Source: Gnetum montanum
Lineage: Eukaryota > Streptophyta > Gnetopsida > Gnetales > Gnetaceae
DNA length: 64,000 nt
Reading direction: 5' to 3'
NCBI GenBank assembly: GCA_015680685.1
Contig: MNCI01004792.1
Coordinates: forward strand, 26,558 to 90,557
Below are positions 24,136 through 35,365 of the stretch, one piece after another. The notes under the pieces are model-generated. The model saw only the letters and a list, made by a program, of their open reading frames with translations, ran no database searches and was not told the origin of the DNA. The first letter of the stretch is position 1; every line of letters begins with the position of its first letter. The translations under genes and the position numbers were made by a program.

Positions 24136-24715
24136 CAAGCCTCGAAGCAATGTTATACTTCAATGGAGCTTCGACTACTAGAGGCGGTAGTACTGCCACC
24201 ATCCTTACGCTCTCCCTTGAAGATGTTCCCCCATTGGCTTACCGCCTGGTGTTTCCTTATATGAACAATGTGGTAGAGTACGAGGGGCTCCTCAGGGGAT
24301 TATTAATAGCCAAGGACCTCAACGTTCAACACCTAGCAATCCGAGGTGATTCAATGCTCATCATCAATCAAATCATAGGGGTCTACGCCTGCAAAGCTGT
24401 GCATCTGTAGCCCTATTGCGATATGGCTAAATATCTCCTAACATAATTCACGACAATTGATGTCCAACACGTGCCATGTAATGAGAACATTGTAGCTGAT
24501 GCACTAGCTACACTAGCTCTAAACATGCCACCACATTTGTTTGGCACTTGGCCCATCTTAATGACGGAATATATAGACCCTATCATTCAAGCGATGCAAA
24601 TCTCTTCTCTAAGCATGGGGGGAATGCTAGAATGGTACAATAACATTAAAACCTACCTTCTGTGTGGTGAACTACCACACGAGCTAACACCTACACACAA
24701 AAAGACGTAGTTCGC
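24136..24715 (+). pseudogene. second (archaeal-type) RNase H of element D
   Basis: Reads MLYFNGASTTRGGSTATILT, YMNNVVEYEGLLRGLLIAKD, LAIRGDSMLIINQIIGVY, then after a stop VQHVPCNENIVADALATLAL. This matches the aRNH domain (FDGa......GaG.vl, NN.AEYeAL..GL..A, v.GDS.LVi.Q, R..N..AD.La) that marks the Tat clade of plant gypsy elements. The first Asp is Asn here (YFNGAS; element C has HFDGTS). Several stops make it inactive. Confidence 0.8.
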
Positions 24716-25865
24716 AAGCGTGCCAGGCAGTACGTCATCATCAGAGACAATACTCTATGTAGATGCTCTTTTGATGGAGTATTTCTAACCTACATTAATA
24801 ATGACCAAGTGTAAAGAATAGTTAGCAAATTCCATGAAGGATTATGTGGAGGACACATAGCCTCGCAAGCCATGACTTCTAAAATCAAGTGCTTAGGGTA
24901 TTACTAGCCGTACATGGAATGAGACTACCTTACTAAGGTTAAGACATGTGATACATGCCAATGTTATGCAAATTTAATACATGTGTCACCAACTGAATTA
25001 CATACTACACAGATCACTTGGCCATTCCAACGATGGGAACTAGACATCATAGGCCCCATCACGCCTAAGTCTTCCATAGGACATAGCTTCATTATCACCG
25101 ACATTGATTACTTCACGAAGTGGATTGAGGCTATTCCCCTATGAAAGATTACATCTCAATAGGTTTGCCATTTTATCTTGGACAATATAGTAACCAGGTT
25201 TGAGCTTCCCATGACTATTGTGACCATAATTTAGTAGTACTGAAACCAAATCTTTCTGCAGTAACCTTGGTATCAAGCAATCTTGTTCCTCACCCTATTA
25301 CCCACAAGAAAATGGTCAAGTAGAGGCAACAAACAAGGTGGTCATCAATTTACTAAAAAAGATGCTTAGCAGCAACAAAAAATGGTGGCATGAAAAAATC
25401 CTCTATGTGCTATGGGCCTATCATACGACATGTAGAATAGCTACTGGTAGGACACCCTATAGCCTAGTCTATGGATCTAAAGCGCTGTTGCCCTTGGAAC
25501 TACAGGTTCCCTCACTACGGATGGTCCTCTACAAGGTTATAAATGAGACTCAACACAACAAGTCCAGGATCATGGATTTAGAATCAGTAGAGGAGAAACA
25601 CATCTAGATGCTTGATAACATGGAAAGATATCAAGATAGGCAGAAATAGAAGCATCATTACAACCTGCATCAGCAACCTATCAAGAAAGGAGACTTAGTT
25701 CTCAAAGTCATTCATGAATCGGTGAGCAAATTATCTACAAGCTAGGAAGGCCCTTTCCTGATCATCAATGCATATGGAAATAGAGCATTCAGGTTAGTAG
25801 ATATCAACTGCAACGAACTCCCAAATCCGGTGAATCATATGTACCTGAAGCGGTACCACATCTAG
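24716..25865 (+). pseudogene. integrase of element D/E (broken)
   Basis: Ordered integrase blocks: HHCC zinc region with YYWPYMExD and CDTCQCYAN (about 24895-24970); core HSFIITDIDYFTKWIEAIPL (25085-25140), where the first core Asp lies in the DYFTKW block; FILDNIVTRFELP; VEATNKVVINLLKKML, 25325-25370, with the core Glu; and YGSKALLPLELQVPS. The C-terminal tail has KKGDLVLKVIHE and AYGNRAFRLVDINCNELPNP near 25690-25830. Multiple stops break it. A second, different integrase tail lies at 28770, so this copy probably belongs to element E (see the chimera finding). Confidence 0.78.
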
Positions 25866-25889
25866 ACATTAGCTCGGCTCAAACGCAAG

Positions 25890-26310
25890 GTAAACAACAT
25901 CCACTACAATGTAAAACTGGCAGTGTAACCAATGTCCACTATGATGTAAAAATAGTAGTGTTGTACACATCCACTATGACGTAAAACTAACATTTCTTGC
26001 ACGTGTCCACCATGACTCTAAACTAGTAAAGTTTTCGACCATCCGCCATGACGTGAAACTGGAAAGGTAAGCATCCATCTACTAAGATGTTAAACCAGCA
26101 TAGATTTGTCCCTGGGTCACGAAACAAAACTAACACTCACAGCATGATCTAATGGGACCATAAACTAGCTCTTCCACCATCCACTATGATGTAAAACTAG
26201 CAAGCTTCAGTCCGCCTAGACTTTAAACCGGGACCACGGTCCATTGAGACTAAGAACCAGTAACAACAGTCCACGAGGACTTAAAACTAGAATTATCCAA
26301 TAGAAAATCC
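25890..26310 (+). repeat. boundary array downstream of integrase (CCACTATGATGTAAAACTAG units)
   Basis: About ten units 36-48 bp apart with core ATGAYGTAAAACTAGC or ATGACTCTAAACTAG, alternating with CATCCAC-type spacers. It lies directly after the integrase frame and before the 3' untranslated region. Confidence 0.75.
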
Positions 26311-27424
26311 ATGAAGCAAGCGAGTGTGATCATTCTTGCATGACATCCCTACCAAATGAGACGGGTAGGACGTTGGAATAAACGCAACGCCGCTACCCTA
26401 CTAGCATCCTACTGATTCCTCGGATATGCTGAAGGGCATACTACTGACCCCTCGGAGATGCCGCTATGACAACCACTCTATAGTTGCAACTCCTAGGGTC
26501 AACTTCACCACTAGGAGCCCCAAGGAAACTATGGTCATCCATAGCCTTGGCTACCTCCACCCGTCACCGCTACCAGACTCTGGCTTAGCAGATTCATCTA
26601 ACTAGTTCTTTGCCCAGTCGATTAGATAAGATGAATCTAGCTATCGACGGCGAATTCCCAAACCGTGGCATCAACAAAGGGACCCTTGCCTCTTGCTACG
26701 GTCCCTTCTCTATGGCTTGCACTCTCCTTTTTGCTTCAGATGGCACTTATTTCAACAGCCTCCCTAGCGATTAGGACGATTGCATTTGCTTTTTTTTCTT
26801 CACTATGTTTTGCAAGTTACTTGCTACGATAGCGTTGTTCAAGAATGCACTCACTAGTAGGTGAGGTGTCACAACGTTCTGAGGTGGCTGCTTAGACTAG
26901 CCTGACTACTTGGGAATGCAGATCCTTCCTTTTCCCCTCCATCAGACAACTTATTTCACTTTCCCTTTTCTTTATCCTTATAACTACCTTTACCCTTTCC
27001 TCTTGATTGTATAGAATGTGAGTGTACAGGAACTCTTTTGCACATGATAATCATCCCATCCATGAATTTTCGTAAAGCAACTCATCTCATGGAAAGCATC
27101 CTATTCAAAAAAAATGGGAAAAGCTAGGAAAAATGGATGAAACAGAACTCATCCAGGCCATACGGGTGTAACACAACTCGTCCATTCAAGCCCTGCATAT
27201 ACAGTATAGCAGCGTAACCTCTCGGGAAAACACCTATGAGAAGATTCCTAATAGCATGTTTGCGAAAGTTTCCTACTCATATGCTTGAGTCTTCCATGAA
27301 CCTCCCTCCCTCACCACTGTAAGATCCCTCCTATGCTCTTTACGCCCCCAACCTTTGCACTTCCAGGTTTGATAGAGCAACATCTGAGCAGTTACCAACC
27401 GACACTGTTGCTGTCTTTACCTCT
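26311..27424 (+). other. 3' untranslated region before LTR E; no gene
   Basis: No coding motifs. GC is higher than average and words such as CTGACCCCTCGGAGATGCC are repeated (26400-26465). Element C has a similar word pair (…GACCTTTCGGAGCTACCA on the minus strand near 45020-45070), so this is shared untranslated sequence of the family. Confidence 0.55.
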
Positions 27425-27503
27425 ATGGTGTTTCATATTCTTTGTCAACATCTTTCGAGCAAGCCCTCTAAATGTCAACAAAGAGGGGCCATTAAAACAC
27501 CAT
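27425..27503 (+). promoter_or_regulatory. polypurine tract in the loop of an inverted repeat (element E)
   Basis: The tract AAAGAGGGGCCA (27480-27491) sits directly before the LTR. ATGGTGTTTCA at 27425-27435 is the inverse of the LTR's first bases (here TTAAAACACCAT, 27492-27503, 9 of 11 pairs kept), enclosing the tract in a loop of about 56 nt. Elements C and D show the same layout. Confidence 0.65.
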
Positions 27504-28769
27504 GAAATTTCAAGGCCTCGATGGTTTAGCAAAGTCTCAAGGCTTAGGCAAGGGTTTTTAACAAGTGACATATCTCAGCAACTTTTCTCTTTTTGGCTAA
27601 GGGCCTACTATGCTACGCTATGCAGCTCAGCATAGTGGACTCTGGGAGAACAGAATGAAATAAGGGATACGCAGCAACAACACTTCAACTTTGCAAGTTA
27701 GCCTTGTCCAAAACTTTAATTTTTGTGTGCTATGCTGCATTACTCTATGCAGCGTAACGCAGCGTAGTGCAAGTAGCATAGTCGATAAAACAAGTATAAC
27801 GAAATTCAAGCAGTTGTAGTCATTACACTACGATACGCTTCCCAGTGTATCATAGCATAATCATAGAACAATTTGTTCAATGTAAGAGAAAAATTCAAAT
27901 AAACTATCTTCTTATAGGGTAGTTACGTTATACTACGTTTTAGAGCATAACACATTGTAGTGCCACAAGCTTCAGCTACAACACACCAGGTCAACAACAT
28001 TTTGCAGGCTCAGGACATGCATCATCTAAACTGTGTTTTTCTCCTGACCCTAATCTTATAAATACCTTGGTAGAAAATGCTCAAAGGGTTGGAAAAGGTT
28101 GGCAAAAGTTGGGAAGATTGGCAATTTTTCTGGCAGCTGTTGGCAATTGTTGACAATTTTTGGCGAAGATTGGCGAGAGGACAAAGGAGAATCGGCAATC
28201 GAAAGAACATCGATTGTGACTGACAAGAGCTTTTGATTAGAAAATTTGAGTTAGTAGACACTTTGCTTCAAGTTTGACTCCCTTGTGCCTAGATTGGCTA
28301 GAACAAGGTAGATCGGCCTTTGCTTGTTTCATCTCTGAATAGCTTTCTTGTTCTTAGCATGTGCTTCATCTAAACTGAAGTTTGCCTACAATCATTGTAT
28401 TCAACGTATTTTTTTATTAGCTAGATCCCAGTTCTTAGGATTTCACATTCTTTAAATTCAATTTNGATCCCAGTTCTTAGGATTTCACATTCTTTAAATT
28501 CAATTTTTTGCATTGTATTTACATAGATTGTACAACCATTTCGCATCGTTTACATCATCCTCGTTGCCCTCGAGATTACCGATATCATATCTTCCCATCG
28601 AAATCATCATCTCGTGACCTGATCATTTACAAAATTGGATTCAACAAGATCATTCAGGGCACCTTGGATTCATTTTCTCTAGCATGACCCTTGCATAGAA
28701 CTGGGGTTGGAACTATGTACATGGAACTTCACTCGGTATTTCTAGCGACCGACGTTTTCCATCATTATA
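27492..28769 (+). repeat. 3' LTR of Tat-type element E
   Basis: Follows a polypurine tract, starts TTAAAACACCATGAAATTTC (element C: TGAAACACCATRAAATTT) and ends CTAGCGACCGACGTTTTCCATCATTATA-like text matching C's LTR end (CTAGCCACCGAAGTTTTTGATCACTACA; compared in pieces). It has a TATA box at 28057 and several palindromic CTATGCTACGCTATGC words at 27605-27640, 27720-27780 and 27825-27860, as in C's LTRs. No primer site follows; an integrase tail of another element follows instead, so this is a 3' LTR inserted into element D. An N at 28465 is flanked by a 41-bp duplication. Confidence 0.75.
28057..28064 (+). promoter_or_regulatory. LTR TATA box (element E)
   Basis: TATAAATA followed by CC, in the same context as the C LTR boxes (TATAAATACC). 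Confidence 0.6.
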
Positions 28770-29050
28770 GAACGTACACACATGCTAGATCAAATCGAGT
28801 GGTACCAAAACCAAGAATGACAGTGACATCTACATGACATACACAAGTGTCCAATCAAAGAGGGTGACCTTGTCCTCAAAACGGTCGGTGAACACTCGAA
28901 AAAATTCTCAACCAACTAGGAAAGGCCTTACTTGGTCACTAAGGCATACGACAATGGGGCATTCAAACTAGTCGATATGACTAGCAATGAGTTTGCTAAT
29001 TCAACAAAATCACATGTACCTAAAACCATTCTACGTCTGATGAACTTAAG
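28770..29050 (+). pseudogene. integrase C-terminal tail of element D
   Basis: Reads MLDQIEWYQNQ, KEGDLVLKTVGEHSKKFSTN, AYDNGAFKLVDMTSNEFAN and HVPKTILRL across shifts. It aligns with the tail at 25600-25865 (MLDNMERYQD, KKGDLVLKVIHESVSKLS, AYGNRAFRLVDINCNELPN). It begins abruptly at the LTR E border and has no core domain in front of it. This is the 3' part of D's integrase, separated from its 5' part by the E insertion. Confidence 0.75.
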
Positions 29051-29465
29051 GTATGCACTAGTCTTGGCATCATGACCTAAAACTGATACCACAGAACGTC
29101 CTAAAGCTATGACTTAAAACTAGCACCACAGAACATCTTGGCATCATGACAGTAAACTGGTACCATAGATTCATTGTATGATATGACGTTAAACTGCCAT
29201 AGTTTTTTCTACTAGAGTTTGCTAAGACTATAAACTAGTAGTCCACCATGACTCTAAACTAGCACTACATCATCCGCTACGATGCTAAAGTGGCAACGTC
29301 CAAAGGGTTATGACATAAAACTAATCCATGATAGTCTGCCATGACTATAAACTAGCACTGCACCATCCGCTATGATGCTAAACTGGCAACATCCAAAGGG
29401 TTATGACGTAAAACTAATCCATGATAGTCCGTTAAGACTATAAACTAGCAATATTATCACTGGTC
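29051..29465 (+). repeat. boundary array of element D after integrase (CATGAC..TAAACTAGCA units)
   Basis: About twelve units 27-45 bp apart with core ATGACNNTAAACTAGCA, some arranged in a longer two-fold repeat (29225-29335 and 29336-29440 are near copies). Same place and same core as the array at 25890. Confidence 0.78.
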
Positions 29466-30448
29466 CATTGATCAGTTGCTGCAATCAACGACTAGTCTTC
29501 ATCTAAAACCTACTACATGATTCACCACATGGACTCTGATGACACTTATGCTGCTCATTTTGTTTGCCTAAAGTTTCATACGGTGGCTCTATCCCATCGA
29601 CTACATTCAAGTTTAAAGTGTGGGCTAACTCACTCACTTGTGGTTTAAAGTGTGTTTGTAGGATGACACTCTGAGGTGTTCACGCATGGATGCACTTCAT
29701 CATAGTGACAAGGTACCACATTGCTCCCAACACACACAACTAGGTTAATCAATCTGCTCATAAGTACATTTCCAGTTCCTGATGTATCCCCTACTCTCCA
29801 TCAAGTTCTCCTTACCCCACTCAATTACATCTCCCTGATGCCATATTCATCCCAAGGCTCTCGATACACTATTGCACACTGTGATTCTCTAAGTAGTTGC
29901 AATGGAATAACACAATACACAGTACACAACACAAAATGCAAGTGCTCGAACATGAGCAAAGCACAAAAGTAGGCTCTTTCAGAAAAAAGAGAGACCAAAA
30001 GGAAAAACAAAAAAAAAAGGAAAATACATCATAAGGCCATTAGCTCTTCCCATACAAGCCCCAGGCGGGAAGGAAGTTGTCTTGAGAGAAAACACTAGTG
30101 TCTCAAAAAATCATGTTGCACCACCTCATCACGTGGCTTTGGCTGTTGACAATGGGTTCTCTTAAATATGGTACCAGAGTCTCATTCCTCCAAAGGACGC
30201 ACCTTCCATGCCTTGGTCCCGAGTCTGCTAGATACTAGCTATCGACAAGGACCAACATGACTTGTTCACAACAACATTCCTCATCCATATTTAAACAAAA
30301 TAATCCCTTGATCAATCCCCGACCCCACAGTTACAACCTACTTCCAGTGCATCTCAAAACTTCAGTTCCCGATCCTATATACTTTTGAACATGGTGCGAT
30401 GACATCCGGCCAAGTTCCCGACGGATAGTGCTTGATGCCAAGTTTCTT
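29466..30448 (+). other. 3' untranslated region of element D; no gene
   Basis: No recognisable coding motif on either strand. It is comparable in place and length to 26311-27424. Confidence 0.5.
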
Positions 30449-30529
30449 ATGGTGTTTTGTACTTCTTTGTTGATGCCTCCTAGGTGGATTCCTCCAGGAG
30501 TCAACAAAAAGGGGCCAATGAAAACACCA
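30449..30529 (+). promoter_or_regulatory. polypurine tract in the loop of an inverted repeat (element D)
   Basis: The tract AAAAAGGGGCCAA (30506-30518) precedes the LTR start TGAAAACACCA. ATGGTGTTTT at 30449-30458 is the inverse of the LTR start, with a loop of about 60 nt. This parallels E (27425) and C (43816). Confidence 0.65.
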
Positions 30530-30939
30530 CAAAATTTTAGCCTAACACTCTTAGACAGGATTCAAGCTAAGTCATGCCACTGGCCAGCCTGAGTACAACA
30601 TGACCAAACTTGAGAGCCTCAAAAATAGCATGAAACGACACACAATTGAATAGGCAAAGGTCCCCCAGGATCCACAGATGATTGCTCCAACTCCCAGCAT
30701 CCGAAATCTAGGGTTTTAGGATCAAAACTCATGGTTTTCGCTATATACACTATGGTCACGCTATGGTCATGCTACCTAGAATAAGAACAGTGTGTGTACA
30801 ACGTGACCAACTTCTAGAGCCCCAAAATCAAGCCCAAACAGCCCATATTCTAGCATATAGACAATCCATGAGCTTCACTAATGCCCCCTGTAGCTCCTGG
30901 TTGTTGAAACCTCAAAAGTTGAGCTCAAAATCACATGTT

Positions 30940-31850
30940 TTGAGCCCCTTTCAGTTAGTCATGCTAAGGTCACACTGCATAGCATGATCACAGCATGACC
31001 AAACTAGAATAGCTTAATTTGGGCACCTCTAGATAGAATTTTGACATGAATTCAACTCCCGAGAGCTAGGAAACAATTGTACATGTTCAGAGGCTCCAAA
31101 AAATCAAAATTTGGACCTCAAACATGGCATTTTCAGTTAGTCACACTGAGGTCACATTGCACAACATGACCATAGCATGACCAAGCAAATAAAAAGGCAC
31201 ATCAAGTAGTTCCAGGTCTAGTTTTGACATGAACTCAATCCCCAAGGGATAGGCAACAACTGTACTAACTCTTCAAAAAATCTAGATTTGGGCTTCAAAT
31301 GTGTCATTTTAACTTAGTCACGCTAAGGTCACACTGCATGGCATGACCACAGCATGACCAAATAAAAGATGACCAAAAAAGCATCAAAATGGAGTCAAAT
31401 TTAGCATCCAGGACAACCTAGAGAGAGGCGGCAATTGAGCATCAACAAATAGGCATCAATGTCCAAAAATTAGCTCAAAACAAGGCATAAACACTTGGTC
31501 ATGCTGAGGTCATGCTAGGCAGCGTGACCACAACATGAGCAACCAAAAGTATGTCAAAACAGCCTCCAAATCAGGTCAAAATAGATGTGTAGAACCCTCT
31601 CGACCTCAGGCATGCAGATCCACTCCAAAAATGGGTCTCACAGGTCAAAATGGGCTCAAAATGGATCATGAACATTGGACACGCTGATGGTCACACTAGC
31701 ATGCTGACACCAGCATATGCAAACACTGGGATGCTCAATGCCAGATGTTGATGCCAGGACACACTGCAAACACGCTAGAGCCAGATCCATGCATGTTGGG
31801 GGCCTTGGCAAAGCAAAAATAGCACAGATCTGCAAATCTAGAGGCTAGAC
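30940..31850 (+). repeat. ~180-bp tandem repeats inside the 3' LTR of D
   Basis: The motif (T/C)AGT(Y)AGTCAYGCTAAGGTCAC followed by GCATGACCACAGCATGACC recurs at about 30954, 31134, 31313, 31494 and 31675, steps of 179-181 bp. A weaker first copy lies near 30755. Each unit also carries a diverged 'CAAAATxxxxCTCAAA' stretch. The 5' LTR has one copy (11066). Confidence 0.85.
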
Positions 31851-32087
31851 ATCCAGATCCACTCTTATACTTTAATATTCTTTGTACATCTTGTATTTTC
31901 AGTGTATCAAGCTCTTACGCTGTGGATTACACATGCCAGCGTAAGTGATCTTGATCACGCTGCACCTTGTACATTGTAAAATTCTGTGCATCTGGTCAAA
32001 ACGTAGATACTTGTCACCCGATCTGCATTTCCCTCACCCCATAGCCATAGATCTTCCTCCAGATCTGGGTTCCATGCCCAAAAATCC

Positions 32088-32095
32088 TATAAATA
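32088..32095 (+). promoter_or_regulatory. LTR TATA box (element D 3' LTR)
   Basis: TATAAATA followed by CTCC; counterpart of 11584. Confidence 0.65.
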
Positions 32096-32695
32096 CTCCA
32101 TTTTTCCATTTAATTAGGGTTGGCAATTTTTGGCATCACGACCTAGAGGGTTGGTGAATCTCATCATCATTATCTCATGTGATTGGGAATTACCTAGACT
32201 TAGTCACGCTAAGCATTCAGGGCAATCCTGGTCACGCTGCACACCTGCAACTAGAAACCTCCAATCTCCTAGCATCTGTACACCCTTCACATCAGGGCTA
32301 AACATCCGCCTTGCAGTCAATCCACAACTGCATTCTGACTGGTGCATTTTTCTTTGTAATCGTCAATAGTTACAATTTTTCCATTCCATTGTTTTCTCTA
32401 TTTGTGCTAATTACATTTGTTACAATTTCCATCATCTTTGTTTACATCTTTTTTCTTATATTTTGTACATTCATTTACATTTTTCATTTGCATCCATTTA
32501 CATATAACACAGCATATCATAACAGCGTACGCTAGGGGAAGTCCTTGTTTGATCTGCGTGCAAACCATTCAAGGCACTCTACCTTCATTTATTTCCAGCT
32601 TGCCCTTGCGCGAAGGTGGGATCTTACTGTGTGTTCCGTAGATCTCTCGGTGTTCATTTCATTCTAGCCTCACACCAAAAATTTTGGACAGTACA

Positions 32696-33315
32696 CATAT
32701 ATCAACAATCCATCACCGAGGACCAAGCCAGATGGATGAATGACTAGCTAGAACTAAAGAACACAGTGTGAGCATTCAACATTGAATGCAAATAGTTTGC
32801 TACCTAGTTTCTCAATGTCAATGAGTTGTTTTCAATGATTCTGTGTCCTTAGGAGGTGCCTGTTCCAACCCACATTAGGGAAGCTACATGGATAATGCAT
32901 GATCCCAGGAGTAAGGAGGAGAAAATAAAAGCACTATTGGATGCTTTCTACCTTCCACCTAAAGTTGTAGCAGTAGAAAGACAACCACAACCTCAACCAC
33001 TACCAATGCATGAAACTAGTGAAGGTTCCTCGAAGCCTCAAGAACCACCACTGCCTAGGGCTATTTGAACTTCTCTAATAAGCTTTACATCATCAAGGAA
33101 TGTGTTATCCAATTTTTGATGAGTTGTGTCATGGTGTTCAATTTTATTTCCTGAACACTATATTTTTGTAATGTGTTGACCCATACACCTAGGCACTCCA
33201 TTTTCTATCAAGTTAGTCAAATTTTTTTTGTTGAAGAAAAGTCAATCAATAATTTCATACCTTTATAATTTTGTAAAATAACTCAAGGACAAGTTTTCAT
33301 TCAGTTTTGGGGGTA
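32696..33315 (+). pseudogene. 3' end of another gypsy element: C-terminal coding relic and polypurine tract
   Basis: The frame at 32830-33068 reads PVPTHIREATWIMHDPRSKE, EKIKALLDAFYLPPKVVAVE, then a Pro/Gln-rich end and a stop. I do not recognise a domain. It has the look of the last coding segment of an Athila-like or related element. About 245 nt follow without coding, ending in GTTTTGGGGGTA (33304-33315) directly before an LTR start TGATGAG, which is a polypurine-tract arrangement. This makes the LTR at 33316 look like the 3' LTR of this element. Confidence 0.5.
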
Positions 33316-34210
33316 TGATGAGTCATCGTTGGTTGGCTATGTTGATGAGGCCTCGTCCATGTACCTGACTACATCAATGAGGCCTCATCCATGAGGCCTT
33401 GTCGATGCATCTTGTCCTGCATCGATGAGGTCTCATTGATGTAGTGTCTATCCATCACCTATAAATACACACCTACCAGCTGCATTTAAGGGGAATCTAG
33501 ATTTCAATTATAGTGAAGTGCTTGCATTTTTTCCATTTGACAATTAAAATTTTCTCTTGAGTGCCCACAGCAGGATTCATTGAGTGTACGAATCTTTATT
33601 CGAGCATTGTTGTACCTAAGCATGATAGTGTGTGCAGCAATAAAGATGAGTTTTCTGATAAACCTTATAGCACTTTGGATAAATTAGCTTTTTTATTTAT
33701 GCATTCAATATTTTCACTTATTTGTTAATTATTCTCAATTATTTTGAGATTATTTTTGAGTAATTGACTTAATGAGATTATTAAGCTAGATTGATTAAAT
33801 ACATAAGTATGACTACTTCGAGTGTAACATGTATTCATTTGGTAGTCTCAGCAATGTTATCACTTAGTATGCCCAATAGCATAGCATTTGGTATGCCCAA
33901 TAGCATAGTGTTTGGTTGCCCAGTAGTGGATACATGGGTTTAGGATATGTACGGAAAGTAGGAATAGATACTTATGTTAGGATTAGTTAAACAGTAGTTA
34001 ATTAATTAATTTAGATTAGTTAATCGAATTCCTTTTACCTACAATTTGAGCACCCAAAACATAAAATACAAAATGGTAAAAATTGAATGTCTTAGCTATT
34101 AATTAAAAATAGCTAGCTTTCTTATTTTTTAGTAAATAGTTTTGTCTTTGCATAATATCTTAATTTATTATTTAAAGGTGATTTATTTGGGAGTGAACCT
34201 ACTCTAGAAT
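33316..34210 (+). repeat. LTR with a polypurine tract on its left and a primer site on its right (element A 5' LTR)
   Basis: Starts TGATGAGTCATC; the end lies just before the primer site at 34214. It has repeated TGATGAGGCCT(Y) words at 33350-33440, a TATA box at 33460 and the word GTGCCCACAG at 33561. It is related to LTR F (1-801, inverted) and the block at 1490. Having both a 3'-type flank (32696-33315) and a 5'-type flank (34214 onward) suggests two elements sharing one LTR, or that a recombination joined them. Confidence 0.65.
33460..33467 (+). promoter_or_regulatory. LTR TATA box (element A)
   Basis: TATAAATA followed by CAC, about 145 nt into the LTR. Confidence 0.55.
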
Positions 34211-34213
34211 TAT

Positions 34214-34226
34214 TGGTATTAGAGCC
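34214..34226 (+). promoter_or_regulatory. primer binding site for initiator Met tRNA (element A)
   Basis: TGGTATTAGAGCC differs by one transition from TGGTATCAGAGCC, the initiator-Met site used by chromoviruses and most plant copia elements. Confidence 0.75.
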
Positions 34227-34275
34227 TATTCTTATTGTTACTTGAAAATTGATTGAAGATTGTTTTTCAATTTTA

Positions 34276-35365
34276 GATGGCATATAGAAAGATACAGATG
34301 TAAGATTTGAATTGAGACATGGAGAGCATGAAGTTTACCTTCTAGATGATGATTTCTCAATTAGATAAAATTAGGGTGAAGATAGACCAAAATGCCAATC
34401 CTAGCCATATGTAAACACACAAAGGTAAATATTATGTAGGTTTAGATGAAGCTTCATAGCTAACTTGAGATAGATGTGAGGAAAATGAAGGATAATCTAG
34501 TTATGGGAGTGTAGGAAAGCATTAGCCAAGGACTTCAATGGAAGGAAATCATATTTCTCATATGATAACTCCAAGGGCTCTAGTGATGTTCAATGTTACT
34601 TCTTCAAGCAAGCTTGAGGAGGAAGATGACACAAGGCTTGCTAGAGCATTCAGAAATGCTGCCAAACTTTTGTATGGAGAGTTAAGGATTTTCAATGACA
34701 TAGATGTCACTAATGCTTCTATGAGTTGGCTGAATAAACTTGAGAAATTTTTTAGGTGGAAGCGATACTAAATAACTTAAGTGTATCTATTCCTAAATCT
34801 AGATTAGAAGGTATGGATTATAGTTGGTGGGAAATAGAGTCCTAGGATTATGAAAGATAAAATAATCAACCTATTAGAGATTGGAATTTCATGAAATATA
34901 GGTTGAAGATAAAATTTTAACAATCTCATCAGAGATAAAAAAAACCATTAATAAGTTCAAATTTATAAGGCAAGGTGACAAGGATGTTAAGGAATTCTAC
35001 CCAAAATTTTGTGAACTATTCCATCAAGCTAATGTAAACTTGGAGGAGTATTAGCAAGAGTTGTCCCTTTATAATCCACAAAAATTTTATAAGACTTATG
35101 ATTTAGTACTCAAAGCTGAGAAGAAATTAGATGGATTTAGAAATAGAAGAAAATAAGCTTCCAAGGAGAATGAGAAGGGATCCAAGTTCAAATATAAAGA
35201 TAAGAACAATAGCCAAGAAAAGAAGACTAAAAGAGACAATAAGAAGGGTAAAGTTAAGAAGGACAATGGAAAGGGAGGCAAAGGTAAAGGCAATAGCTCA
35301 TCAAACATTTAGTGCTTCAAATGTGAAGAATTGAGACATATGCAATGCGAATGTTCACTTCACAA
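34276..35365 (+). pseudogene. gag: gag of chromovirus-like element A (broken)
   Basis: Begins at ATG 34276 about 50 nt after the primer site. Recognisable blocks: DVTNASMSWLNKLEKFFRWK (34700-34765), GMDYSWWE-like text after a frameshift (34812), then Lys/Arg-rich text and a CCHC zinc knuckle at 35313-35354 (Cys, Cys, His and Cys at the CX2CX4HX4C spacing, frame CFKCEELRHM). Stops occur throughout. The single CCHC knuckle and the initiator-Met primer site fit a chromovirus-type gypsy element. Confidence 0.7.

Larger units (their letters stand above)
30519..32695 (+). repeat. 3' LTR of Tat-type element D
   Basis: Starts TGAAAACACCACAAAATTTT after the polypurine tract and ends GGACAGTACA. It is the partner of 10991-12129, with the shared landmarks listed there. 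It is about 1 kb longer than the 5' LTR because of the ~180-bp repeats at 30940-31850. It has a TATA box at 32088 and an inverted pair CTTACGCT...AGCGTAAG at 31914-31943. The downstream flank carries no primer site. It does not match the flank left of 10991 as a target duplication. Confidence 0.82.

Noticed and set aside
29051-29465. Regularly spaced repeats resembling a CRISPR array
   Set aside because: Unit lengths vary, repeats are degenerate, the context is a plant retrotransposon, and the same core occurs at other module borders.
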